Source of the DNA: JAAYAY01 sp964429355
GTDB taxonomy: Bacteria > Planctomycetota > Planctomycetia > Pirellulales > Thermoguttaceae
Direction: 5' to 3'
NCBI GenBank assembly: GCA_964429355.1
Contig: CAYSCH010000011.1
Location: forward strand, 1 to 53,903
Length of the DNA: 53,903 nt
The translations under genes and the position numbers were made by a program. The notes beneath the pieces are model-generated. The model was not told the DNA's origin, made no database searches, and saw only the letters and a program-made list of their open reading frames with translations. Shown here piece by piece: positions 25,182 through 33,794 of this stretch (the stretch's first letter is position 1; every line of letters starts with the position of its first letter).

Positions 25182-26873
25182 ATGTCTTTGCGAGACGGCA
25201 CCTCGTCGATGTTCTTGAGTCTTCGCCGGCTTCAGGTGGAATCGCTGGAACGCCGCGACCTGCTTTCGGTCGCTCCCACCGATCCTCCCGAGGTGTATCT
25301 GGCCGAGGATGTCCTGCGAATCTATGGGACCAGCGATGCCGAGCGCGTGATGGTCGACAGCTACTTGCGGGATGCCGTGAAGATGGTCTCCGTGACCATT
25401 TCGGATGCCGATGCCGCAACGGATTCGGGCACCGTTTACGTGTTTGAGGCGGCGCTGATTCGTAAGGTGTTCTGCCGGCTGGAAGAGGGCGACGATTCCT
25501 TCGAGAACGGGGCGGGGATCTTCTCGGTTGTCCTCGGCAACGCCGGTCATGATACGCTGATCGGAGGCTCGGCCTGCGATCGCATCTTCGGCGGCGCCGG
25601 CGACGACCTGATTTATGGTCGAGCCGCAAGGGACGTGCTCCAGGGGGACGGCGGCAGCGACACGATCTACGGCGGAGAAGGAGGCGACCTGGTCAAAGGC
25701 CAGACCGGTTACGACACGCTCTACGGCGAACAAGGCGACGACACGATTTACGGCGGAGCCGGCAACGACACGATCGACGGAGGCGACGGCGCAGACCTCA
25801 TTCATGGCCAGACCGGCAACGACCTGCTGTACGGCAGGGCGGGGGAGGATGTGCTCTACGGTCACAACGCCGACGACACGATCTACGGCGGCGACGGCGA
25901 CGACCGCCTGTACGGCGGAACCCAGGGCGATCGGCTTTTCGGTGAAGCAGGCCGGGACCGGTTGTTCGGCGGGTATGGCGCCGACGAGATCGACGGTGGC
26001 GACGGCAACGACGGAGTTTACGGTGGCGACGACAACGATCAACTCAGCGGCGGCGACGGCAACGACGTGATTCAAGGCCACCAGGGCAGCGACTGGCTCT
26101 ACGGTCAGGCCGGCGCCGACCGATTGTTCGGTGGCGACGGCAACGATACCCTCTATGGCGGCCAGGGCGCCGACCGGCTTCTGGGTGAAGCCGGAAACGA
26201 CGGGCTGTTCGGCGGCGGCAACGAAATCGACGTTCTCAACGGTGGCGAGGGAAGCGACCGGCTTCTGATTCACGGCGACGATACAGCAGACGACCACGAT
26301 GATCTCGATGCGCTGCTGGTGTTTGTCGACGAGGCGGGAACCTACACGTCCACTGCGATGACCTGGACCGACTCGATGATCGAGAGGTGCGACCGATCGC
26401 TCGCCCAGTTGCACGTGGCCGCGGGAAGTGCCTTGGTCCTGGCCGATACCCTCTCCTCCAATCCGACCCGCCTCTACCTGGTCCGATCTATCAGTCTGGG
26501 AGCGACGATGTCGGGACTGAACTACTTCGATGGATACCGGCGAGAGATCTACGTCAAGAGCGTGCTCTCGGACGAGCAGTTGGCGGCAACCATCGTCCAC
26601 GAGTTTGCGCACTGCTGGGACTCGACGTACGAAGGCAATGAAGGCTGGAATGGCTTCAAGTCCTTGTACGATCGGTCGACCAACGACGAGGATTACGCCC
26701 GACAGTACGGGCAAGGCGACTCGCAGGAAGACTGGGCCACCAACTGGGAATACTGTTTCGGCTACTACCGGTGGGCGGCATCCGACGATCCATCAGGCCT
26801 GTTTTTCGCCAAGCAGGCCGCCGTCGACGAGTTCTTCACCAGCTTCCGCGGGGAATGGGCAGCACGATCGTGA
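25182..26873 (+). CDS. Exported RTX-repeat protein with gluzincin-like C-terminus
   Basis: 563 residues. The N-terminus carries RRLQVESLERRDLLSVA, a variant of the planctomycete LEPR-XLL sorting motif. Residues ~125-365 contain calcium-binding nonapeptides GGxGxDxly (FGGAGDDLIYG, YGGAGNDTIDGG, FGGDGNDTLYGG). The C-terminal ~150 residues hold IVHEFAHCWDS, giving H473-E-F-A-H477, and a downstream acidic QEDWATNWEYCFGYY that could supply a third zinc ligand, as in HExxH+E metallopeptidases. Ca-stabilised secretion with a peptidase tail is the likely design. A start at 25131 would overlap the terminator hairpin, so I use the ATG at 25182. Confidence 0.8.
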   Translation: MSLRDGTSSMFLSLRRLQVESLERRDLLSVAPTDPPEVYLAEDVLRIYGTSDAERVMVDSYLRDAVKMVSVTISDADAATDSGTVYVFEAALIRKVFCRLEEGDDSFENGAGIFSVVLGNAGHDTLIGGSACDRIFGGAGDDLIYGRAARDVLQGDGGSDTIYGGEGGDLVKGQTGYDTLYGEQGDDTIYGGAGNDTIDGGDGADLIHGQTGNDLLYGRAGEDVLYGHNADDTIYGGDGDDRLYGGTQGDRLFGEAGRDRLFGGYGADEIDGGDGNDGVYGGDDNDQLSGGDGNDVIQGHQGSDWLYGQAGADRLFGGDGNDTLYGGQGADRLLGEAGNDGLFGGGNEIDVLNGGEGSDRLLIHGDDTADDHDDLDALLVFVDEAGTYTSTAMTWTDSMIERCDRSLAQLHVAAGSALVLADTLSSNPTRLYLVRSISLGATMSGLNYFDGYRREIYVKSVLSDEQLAATIVHEFAHCWDSTYEGNEGWNGFKSLYDRSTNDEDYARQYGQGDSQEDWATNWEYCFGYYRWAASDDPSGLFFAKQAAVDEFFTSFRGEWAARS

Positions 26874-26968
26874 GGTAGAAATCGTTGCCCCCCGCCGAAG
26901 ACGCCGGCTACTCTGTTCCTGCCCGACGGCACCATCTGCCGGCGGAAGGAGTATTCCTCGGCCGGTCG

Positions 26969-29431
26969 TTACGAGTCTTCCTCTTTGAGACCGAGTCGAG
27001 CCAGCCAGCGGCCGCCCCCCTTGCCCGAACGCGCGGCCTCGTCGGAGGCGTCGATTCGCCCACCGGCCGCACGGAGCCGCTCTTCCAGTTCGGCTCTCTC
27101 GCGGGCGATCTTGGCACGTTCCACCGAGAGATCGATTTCGGCCTTTCGCAGTTTCTCTTCCCACTGCTGCTGAAGCTGCTTGAGGTTCTCCCGTTCCTCG
27201 CGAATGATCTCATCGTTGTCGAGCATTTCGCCGAGCGCCGCGGCGCCGACGGCGATCGAACCGAGGCTGTTGCTCTGATTCTCCAGCAGACGCTGAAGTT
27301 CCTGGATCTCGGCATCCTTGTCGGCCACGATGCTGTCGGTTTTCTGTACGACCTGCTCGATCCTGAGCCGTTCCTGTTCTGCTTCCGGATCGCTGTTGTT
27401 TCCCTCTTCGCTCTCAAGGGCGGCGAGAATCCGCGCCTTTTGGGATTCCCAGTCCAGTGCGCCGCCGTCGCTGGCCTGCGCGGCTTGCGTGCCGCCGGAT
27501 TTCTTGGCCTGGGCGAGTTCTCGTTCGAGTGCGGTGATCTGCTCCTTCATCTCTCGGACATCGTCCATGGCCATTTCGTAGAGACGCTGGAATTCTGAAT
27601 CATCTCCGCCGCCTTTGTCAGAGGCATCAAGACGCTTTTCGAGCTCACGCGAATGGTCGCGCAATTCCTCGAGTTCGCCGGCCAACCGATCCCGTTCGCT
27701 GCGCAAGGCGTCGTACTGATCCGACCCCACAGTACTGCCGGACCCGGCAGGGGCGGCCTGGAGGTCTTCGCAATGGCGCCGAAGCGACTCGATCTGTTCG
27801 TTGAGTTCCGCTTCGCGGTCCTGGAGGTCCTTCAACTCCCGGCCGGTTTTCTCATTCTCCGCGCGAGACGCCTGGAGAGCTTCCGCGAGTTCTGTCTCAG
27901 ATTTCCTTGCGTCCTGGAGCTCACGTCCGGTCTGATCGCGCTCGGTTTGAATCGAGTGCAGTTGTTCGTTCAGTTCCGCCTCGTGACGATAGGTGTCGTC
28001 GAGCCGGCCCTTGAGCTGCTCGTGCTGCGCGCTGAGGGCATCGAAGCGTGCCCGTGTCTCCGCCTCGCGCTGCACGGCAGATTCCAGGTCCGCCGCCAAC
28101 TCCGTTTGTCGGGCGTTGGCTGCGGCCAGGCTCTGGCGGAGCGTATCCTCGATCTGGTGGGCGGCCTCGAATTGGGCGGATCGCTCGGCGGCGTCTCCGC
28201 GGAGCGATTCCAGTTCCTTGACGAGTTCGCCTTGGCGCTGGTGAGACGTACCCAGTTGCGATTCCCACTGGCTCGCCTGGCAGCGGGCCTGATCGAGTTC
28301 GGCGGCCAGTTCCGCCTGGCGACGCGAGGCCGCTTCGATCTGCTGGCGCAAGGGGCCCTCACGCTCGGCGGCAACCTGGATCTCCCGTTCCAGATCCGCA
28401 ACCTGAGTCCGCAGCACGTCGCGTTCGGGCAATAGTTCCGCGTGGCGGGAACGTAGCATCTCGAGTTGGGAGACAGCCTCGGCCTCCTTCTGGCGAGCTT
28501 CCTCAAGTTGTCCGGCAAATTCCGTCTGGCGATTCCGCGACGCCTCGAGCTCCGCCGCTTGGGCCTCGAGCCGGGAACCGGCCTGGGCAAGCCGGCTCTG
28601 GAGATCGTCGACCGCACGCTCTTGTTCCGCAGCCTGGCGAGCCTGGTTGCGGTGCTCCTCGCGGAGCGTCTCCAGTTCCGCCTTGAGGGAGTCACGCTGC
28701 TGTTCCACGCCTTCGAGCTGGCGTTCCAGCCGGCCCGCTTCACCCGCGTCGTGTGATTCGAGCTCCGCTCGCTGCCGCTGGATCTCCTTGAGCTGGGCCG
28801 CTCGTTGGGCCCGCAACTCCTCGGCGATCTTGCGGCGCTGGATCTCCGTTTGGGTCTGTCTCTCGGCGAGGGATCTGCCGAGATCATCAAGTTCGGTCGC
28901 GCGAACATCAAGACGCTGGCGCAACTGGCCCAGACAATCCCGCTCGGTCTCCAATTCCTGGCGCTCGTGGGAGAACCGCTGGGATTCCTGCCGGAGGTCA
29001 CGTTGTGACTGGTCGAGTTGGTCTTGATGCTCCTGCAGTTCCCGGGAGCGAGCCTCGAGGTCCGCACGCTGCGTTCGAAGCTGCTCCAACAGCGACTGAT
29101 AATGGTCGATCGCCTCCTGCTGGGCGACCTTCCAGCTCTCCGAACGAGCGTTCAGCTCCTCCTTGCCGGCAGCAACCTCTTCACTCTGCTTGCGGAGTTC
29201 CTCCGTCCGGCGGTCAAGTTGCGCTCGGGCCGTGGAGATCTCCTGTTCGTTGCGGGAGACCTGTTCCGCAATCGCTTGAAGCTGCTGCCGCAATCGCGAT
29301 TGAGCGCCGACCAACTCCTCGCGGTGGACTGCAAGAAACGACTCGGCACGCTGCCGCTGTTCGGACAGTCTTCGGGCAAGTTGCTCGCTGAGATCGGGAA
29401 CGTCGATTGTGGGAGAAGGCGCTTCGTCCAT
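26969..29431 (-). CDS. Giant coiled-coil protein of unknown function
   Basis: 820 residues, nearly all heptad coiled coil rich in Glu, Gln, Arg, Ala (LARRLSEQRQRAESFLAV at the start; long runs such as RELQEHQDQLDQSQRDLRQE). A C-terminal region looks more conserved in character: FQRLYEMAMDDVREMKEQIT, DWESQKARILAALESE, then a helical segment and a basic tail GRWLARLGLKEEDS. No signal peptide, ATPase motif or membrane helix, so it is not an SMC ATPase; a cytoskeletal or scaffold role is a guess. The ATG at 29431 lacks a strong Shine-Dalgarno; the frame is open upstream to 29530. Confidence 0.75.
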   Translation of the reverse strand: MDEAPSPTIDVPDLSEQLARRLSEQRQRAESFLAVHREELVGAQSRLRQQLQAIAEQVSRNEQEISTARAQLDRRTEELRKQSEEVAAGKEELNARSESWKVAQQEAIDHYQSLLEQLRTQRADLEARSRELQEHQDQLDQSQRDLRQESQRFSHERQELETERDCLGQLRQRLDVRATELDDLGRSLAERQTQTEIQRRKIAEELRAQRAAQLKEIQRQRAELESHDAGEAGRLERQLEGVEQQRDSLKAELETLREEHRNQARQAAEQERAVDDLQSRLAQAGSRLEAQAAELEASRNRQTEFAGQLEEARQKEAEAVSQLEMLRSRHAELLPERDVLRTQVADLEREIQVAAEREGPLRQQIEAASRRQAELAAELDQARCQASQWESQLGTSHQRQGELVKELESLRGDAAERSAQFEAAHQIEDTLRQSLAAANARQTELAADLESAVQREAETRARFDALSAQHEQLKGRLDDTYRHEAELNEQLHSIQTERDQTGRELQDARKSETELAEALQASRAENEKTGRELKDLQDREAELNEQIESLRRHCEDLQAAPAGSGSTVGSDQYDALRSERDRLAGELEELRDHSRELEKRLDASDKGGGDDSEFQRLYEMAMDDVREMKEQITALERELAQAKKSGGTQAAQASDGGALDWESQKARILAALESEEGNNSDPEAEQERLRIEQVVQKTDSIVADKDAEIQELQRLLENQSNSLGSIAVGAAALGEMLDNDEIIREERENLKQLQQQWEEKLRKAEIDLSVERAKIARERAELEERLRAAGGRIDASDEAARSGKGGGRWLARLGLKEEDS

Positions 29432-29723
29432 GTTCGCCGAAACGGGAAGGTCTGGAGACGGTGTGTGTTGGCAAAGCCGCGGAATGGTCGCAGTCCGCGA
29501 CAGGGAGCGTCCAAGGTCAGGACGTTCCATATCTATCTATAGGTCACACCCGATGGAGGGTCAAAGTCTACACCAGCTCATATGGCGACGATCGAGGTGA
29601 CAAGTTTGGCAGGTCTATCGCCAGCCGACCCACCCGTTTGGTGGGCAATATATGACAAATCCGGACGAAATCGTTAAACTCAACAAGAACGCGGTGTGCG
29701 CGTCCTTGTTGGGAGGGCTCGTT
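29432..29723. other. Divergent intergenic region, coiled-coil gene and HNH gene
   Basis: 292 bases that should contain both promoters. An in-frame ATG of the HNH gene at 29652 lies inside, but the GTG at 29724 has the better ribosome site. No other feature recognised. Confidence 0.4.
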
Positions 29724-30314
29724 GTGTCGCCTATTCTTCAACGTCCGACTCTGGTTCTGAACCGCTACTGGCAGCCGATCCGGGTGGCAACGGTGGCACG
29801 GGCGTTGGTGCTTCTTTGGAACGAAACAGCCCGAGTTGTCGATCCGAGCGATTATCAGACCTATACCTGGGACGATTGGGCAGCGATTCGTCCACGCGAC
29901 GGCGAGGACTTCGTTCAGGCCGTGCGGATGCGGTTGCGCGCTCCCGAGGTGATCACACTGGTGCAGTGCGATCGTGGGCCGCGAACCACGGTGACGTTCA
30001 GCCGCCGCAATCTGTTTCGGCGGGATCATTGGGCGTGCCAATACTGCGGCAAGAAGCCCGAAACCGATTCGTTGACGATCGATCACGTGATCCCGCGATC
30101 CCGCGGGGGGGTCTCGAGGTGGGATAATTGTGTGTTGGCCTGTGCCGAATGCAATCGGCGGAAGGCGAATCGCACGCCGGCCGAGGCCAACATGCGGTTG
30201 CGGCGCAAGCCGAAGGCTCCTCGCTGGAGCCCCTTGTTTGCGGTCCATGACGTACGGATCGAGAGCNNNNNNNNNNTCAGCGAGGCGTACTGGAACGTCG
30301 AGCTTGAGGACTGA
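29724..30314 (+). CDS. HNH endonuclease, interrupted by a 10-N gap near its end
   Basis: About 196 residues. Start is the GTG with GGGAGG 7 bases upstream; an upstream ATG at 29652 is also in frame. N-terminal VLNRYWQPIRVATVARAL is the usual opening of this HNH group. Zinc/HNH motif: C105-x2-C108 (WACQYCGK), D120-H121 in TIDHVIPRSRGG, N135, and C140-x2-C143 (LACAECNRRKANRTP). A scaffold gap at 30267-30276 removes about three residues; the ending SEAYWNVELE fits the family and remains in frame. Role: DNA nicking or processing; no methylase or phage context. Confidence 0.88.
   Translation: MSPILQRPTLVLNRYWQPIRVATVARALVLLWNETARVVDPSDYQTYTWDDWAAIRPRDGEDFVQAVRMRLRAPEVITLVQCDRGPRTTVTFSRRNLFRRDHWACQYCGKKPETDSLTIDHVIPRSRGGVSRWDNCVLACAECNRRKANRTPAEANMRLRRKPKAPRWSPLFAVHDVRIESXXXXSEAYWNVELED
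30267..30276. other. Scaffold gap (10 N)
   Basis: Ten N within the last codons of the HNH gene. Reading across them stays in frame and gives a family-like C-terminus, so little sequence is missing. Confidence 0.95.
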
Positions 30315-30327
30315 CTCCGCTGGCCTG

Positions 30328-32115
30328 TCAGCGTGTGCGGCCCAGGTTGGGCAGATCCAGCCGCACGCGGAGACGGCTGACCCTTTGGCGCAGGTCGGCA
30401 AGATCGCGGTGGAACATACAGGCCTGATCGCACTGGGACTGCAGAGAGTCGAACAGTCCGGTTGCCGGGGTCGCACCGCGCCACTGGGCGACGAGCCGGT
30501 GGATTTCGCGTTTCAAGCCTCGCCGCAGCCGGCCGGTGAACCGCCACAGGAGCAGCGTGGACCACACGAGAAGCCAGAATGCGGAAACCAGGTAGAAGTC
30601 GAGCCCCAGCACGCGAACGGCCTCGGGGGTGACCCACGAATCGTAGAAGAAGTTTTTCGCCGGGCGAACGAGGACGAACACGAGCATGGCGCCGAACAGG
30701 ATCTCGTAGGTCCAGCGGGTCAACCAGCCGGCATGCCGATCGGCCACCCGATCGACCAGGGCGTCCAGCTCGGCGGTGGCCCGTGCGACAAATTGTTGGC
30801 CCGCGTTGGTGGCGTTGGCTGCCACGGCGGGCGAGTCCTTGGGGAGGCGATCGATTCCGGCCTCGATGGCGTAGCCGTCGAGCACAAGGACCGCCTCTCG
30901 CAGTTCTTCCTCGGTCCAGAGGTCGCTCAAGGCTCGACTTGCGCTCTGTTCGGCGCGGCGCTGGCTGCGAAATCGCTGCCAGTTCCGGGCCCCTTCCATG
31001 GCGCCCCAGAGAGCCAGTTGAGCCGTCGATCGCACGCGAAAAAGGAGCACGCCGGATACAAGCGAACCCAGTCCCTGGAATACCCGCAGCACCATGGAGA
31101 ATGGGCTGAATCCCCAGCGCGAGGCGACGCGGCCGACGAGCCGCATCTCCCAGCCCCGCCGTGCGGCCAGCAGTTCGGCTTCCATGCGTTCGGCCAGTCT
31201 CGCTCCGAGACGTGCCCGTTGCTGCTGGATGGCTTCCGCCAAGCGGTCGATGGAGGGTGACCAGCGGTCGAGCCGTTCCTGGCAACGGGCGAGGGTATCG
31301 TCGATCAGGTCGAGGAGATTTGCCCGTCGGATACGGCTCGAGGCCGCTCCGGCCAGTTCGCCGGTCAGGAGATCCACCAGCCGGCCGAATTCACCGCGAG
31401 GGGCGATCCCCCGCTGGGCGTCGGACAGCGCGGAAAGGGAGTCGATTCGATATATGTGGCCCGTTTCGTATCGCTCGCCGAGGACGCTTCGCCAGTCGTT
31501 GCGGATATCTTCGTCGGAATCGGCGTGGGTCTGAACGAAGACCAACCGGGCCCCGGGGGCCGCAAAGGCCAGCTCCTCCGCGACGCGGGCCGATCGGTAT
31601 TTCTGCTGGGTGGCGGTGATCAAGAGAACGTCGCAGTGGGGCAGGAGTCGCCTCAGTCGCGCGAGGTTCGTTTCCGCCGCGTCCGAGTTCTCGCTCGTGT
31701 CGGGGTCAGGACAGTCGACCAGAACCAGGTCGGCCAGTGCAGGTGAATCATCGTGGACCAGGTCGACGCTGCCCGGATCGATGCCCAACAGGTCTGCGGT
31801 GAGATCCTCCCGGCAGATCAAGCTGGGACGCTCAGTCGTAGGCCGCTTGCGGCCCGAGGCGACCAGTTCTCGCCCCACCAGGGCATTGATGAGAGCACTC
31901 TTACCCGTTCCTGTCCCCCCCAGAGTGGCTACAATGAGCGGGGCCTCCAGACGCACACGGGCGGTGGCGGCGCGATCGATGAGTTGCCGGACCAGCGCAC
32001 CGCAGACCTTGGCTTCTTCGCAAGCTGGTGCCGATTCAGCCCACCGCTGGAGAGTTCGCGTGAGCGTGTCGATTTCGGCCAGCAGTTCGAGATGTGCCAG
32101 TTCCGAGCGGGTCAT
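30328..32115 (-). CDS. Membrane-anchored P-loop GTPase-like protein
   Basis: 595-residue protein with Walker A GGTGTGKSAL (~66-75), a conserved NALVGRE stretch after it, the G3-like DCPDPDTSEN (~134-143), LITATQQKYRS and VFVQTHADSDEDIRND as the region before the G4 position, then helical repeats (~250-480). Two membrane helices near 475-530 (ILFGAMLVFVLVRPAKNFF; FYLVSAFWLLVWSTLLLW) place it in the inner membrane. It fits dynamin-like/YfjP-type membrane GTPases, but G4 NKxD is not clear, so the exact family is uncertain. It converges with the HNH gene (13 bases between stops). Confidence 0.75.
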   Translation of the reverse strand: MTRSELAHLELLAEIDTLTRTLQRWAESAPACEEAKVCGALVRQLIDRAATARVRLEAPLIVATLGGTGTGKSALINALVGRELVASGRKRPTTERPSLICREDLTADLLGIDPGSVDLVHDDSPALADLVLVDCPDPDTSENSDAAETNLARLRRLLPHCDVLLITATQQKYRSARVAEELAFAAPGARLVFVQTHADSDEDIRNDWRSVLGERYETGHIYRIDSLSALSDAQRGIAPRGEFGRLVDLLTGELAGAASSRIRRANLLDLIDDTLARCQERLDRWSPSIDRLAEAIQQQRARLGARLAERMEAELLAARRGWEMRLVGRVASRWGFSPFSMVLRVFQGLGSLVSGVLLFRVRSTAQLALWGAMEGARNWQRFRSQRRAEQSASRALSDLWTEEELREAVLVLDGYAIEAGIDRLPKDSPAVAANATNAGQQFVARATAELDALVDRVADRHAGWLTRWTYEILFGAMLVFVLVRPAKNFFYDSWVTPEAVRVLGLDFYLVSAFWLLVWSTLLLWRFTGRLRRGLKREIHRLVAQWRGATPATGLFDSLQSQCDQACMFHRDLADLRQRVSRLRVRLDLPNLGRTR

Positions 32116-32579
32116 GTGAAATGAAAGTCTCGAGATGTTCCTGGTTTCCGGCCGCTACCCCCGTGACGTTGGAAGTATAGCAGATTCCTGTGGGGGCCGA
32201 GATCGGCCCCGAATTCCCGGGAAAGCGCGGCGGATGAAGGCTGTTTTTGGCCAATAATCGGCGAACGATTGCTCTAAATCGCCAAGAGGCGTCTCACATC
32301 GGCGAAATATCCTGGAGGGGCACTCGGGATCGGGTCAGATAAAATACCCCTCCGCAGGAGGAGTGGGCCGTGTTTTGTGCGATGGTACTATTCCCTTCTG
32401 CAGGCGACCCGTTATCCTAGAGCCGGTAACAACTTAACCGACAGTGCGTATCCATGCCCGTGGGTGATTCCTTTTTTTCGTGAGAATCTCTGGGGCACGA
32501 TGGGATCTGGCCCAATTCTCTCGTTGACGTGGGAAAAGGCTGTGGACGGTACTGCTTGGAGACATCCTGGGAGACAGTC
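32116..32579. other. Divergent intergenic region of the GTPase and floA genes
   Basis: 464 bases, GC lower than the genes. It holds the repeated element listed at 32418-32490 in the floA leader. Promoters for both flanking genes must lie here; none stands out. Confidence 0.4.
32418..32490 (+). repeat. TAGAGCC...CCATGCCCGTGGG intergenic element, copy 1
   Basis: Shared with 38620-38690 in the same orientation: TAGAGCCgGTAACAA..., a shared CATGCCCGTGGG block (32450-32464 with flanks), then TTTTTTTCGTGAG. A short stem is possible between CGGT and ACCG. It lies 90 bases before floA, in its leader. See findings. Confidence 0.55.
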
Positions 32580-33590
32580 ATGCTCATGATTGCAGATCTG
32601 CCGATTCTCTTTGCGCAAGAAGCTCTGAAAGATTTCGGGCCCGCAATGGTGGTGGGTACGATTGTTTTCATTCTGTTCGTCTTGTTGATGGTATTCGTTT
32701 TCTACAAATACGGTTCCATCTGGTTTCAGGCGTACATGTCGAACGCCAATGTTAGTCTGCTCAGTCTGATCGCCATGAGTTTCCGGCAGGTCGACGCCCG
32801 GGTGATCGTTCAAGGCAAGATCATGGCCATGCAGGCGGGGATCGGGAGCGAGCGCGAGTCGGGCGTCACCACACGCCGGTTGGAGGCCCACTATCTGGCG
32901 GGTGGCAGCGTGCCCAAGGTGATCCGAGCGATCATTGCCGCCCATCGTGCCGACATTCCTCTGGACTTCGACCAGGCGGCGGCTATCGACCTGGCCGGCC
33001 GCGACGTGCTGGATGCCGTGCAGACGAGCGTGAATCCCAAGGTGATCGATTGCCCCGACACGAGTAAGGGCGGCAAGTCGACACTCAGCGCGATCGCCAA
33101 GAACGGCGTGGAACTGAAAGTCCGCGCCCGCGTGACGGTGCGTACCAACCTGGAGCGATTGATCGGCGGGGCGACAGAAGACACGATCATCGCCCGTGTC
33201 GGCGAAGGGATCATCACCGCCATCGGGTCGGCTGAAAAGCATTTGCAGGTGATGGAGAATCCGGACAAGATTTCCCGGGCCGTGCTGCAACGAGGGTTGG
33301 ACGCACAGACTGCGTTCCAGATCGTGTCGATCGACATTGCCGACATCGACGTGGGGCAGAATATTGGGGCTCGTCTTCAGGCCGATCAGGCGGAAGCCGA
33401 CACGCGGGTTGCCCGGGCGAAAGCCGAGGAACGGCGAGCTCAGGCCATGGCACGCGAACAGGAGATGAAGTCCGAGGTGGCTAAGAATCGTGCCCTGGTT
33501 GTGCTGGCCGAGGCGGAGGTGCCCATGGCGATGGCTTCGGCGTTTCGCGACGGATACCTGGAAGGCCGCGGCAGCGCGCAGGACGAGTGA
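32580..33590 (+). CDS. floA: Flotillin-like protein FloA
   Basis: 336-residue bacterial flotillin (UPF0365), a membrane-microdomain scaffold. N-terminal helix VVGTIVFILFVLLMVFVFYK, then the family block FRQVDARVIVQGKIMAMQAGIG, LEAHYLAGGSVPKVIRAIIA, LDFDQAAAIDLAGRDVLDAV, the SPFH domain VRARVTVRTNLERLIGGATE, AEKHLQVMENPDKIS, and the Ala/Glu coiled coil RLQADQAEADTRVARAKAEE. Length and motifs match the family. GGGAG lies about 7 bases before the ATG. It is monocistronic here, with no NfeD-like partner visible. Confidence 0.95.
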   Translation: MLMIADLPILFAQEALKDFGPAMVVGTIVFILFVLLMVFVFYKYGSIWFQAYMSNANVSLLSLIAMSFRQVDARVIVQGKIMAMQAGIGSERESGVTTRRLEAHYLAGGSVPKVIRAIIAAHRADIPLDFDQAAAIDLAGRDVLDAVQTSVNPKVIDCPDTSKGGKSTLSAIAKNGVELKVRARVTVRTNLERLIGGATEDTIIARVGEGIITAIGSAEKHLQVMENPDKISRAVLQRGLDAQTAFQIVSIDIADIDVGQNIGARLQADQAEADTRVARAKAEERRAQAMAREQEMKSEVAKNRALVVLAEAEVPMAMASAFRDGYLEGRGSAQDE

Positions 33591-33794
33591 TCGCGGAAAA
33601 ACTGCTGAAGGAGATCAGCCCGGCTATCTGGGCAACCATTCCCCGAGGCCCATTCTCCCGAGGCGATGTCACTGCCAAGTCCGTTCTCTCCCACCTCGGG
33701 CTCACCACGGTGGCAAACGGTTCAGCAACCACCGCCGCCCCCACAACTCTGTTCCCTTCTGTTCTCCTCTGTTGCCGCAAGCCGGCAGAGCGAA

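Noticed and set aside
24933..26714. 593-residue minus-strand frame opposite the RTX gene
   Set aside because: Its VAVAAVDRVV-type repetition is the antisense image of the calcium-binding repeats, not an independent protein.
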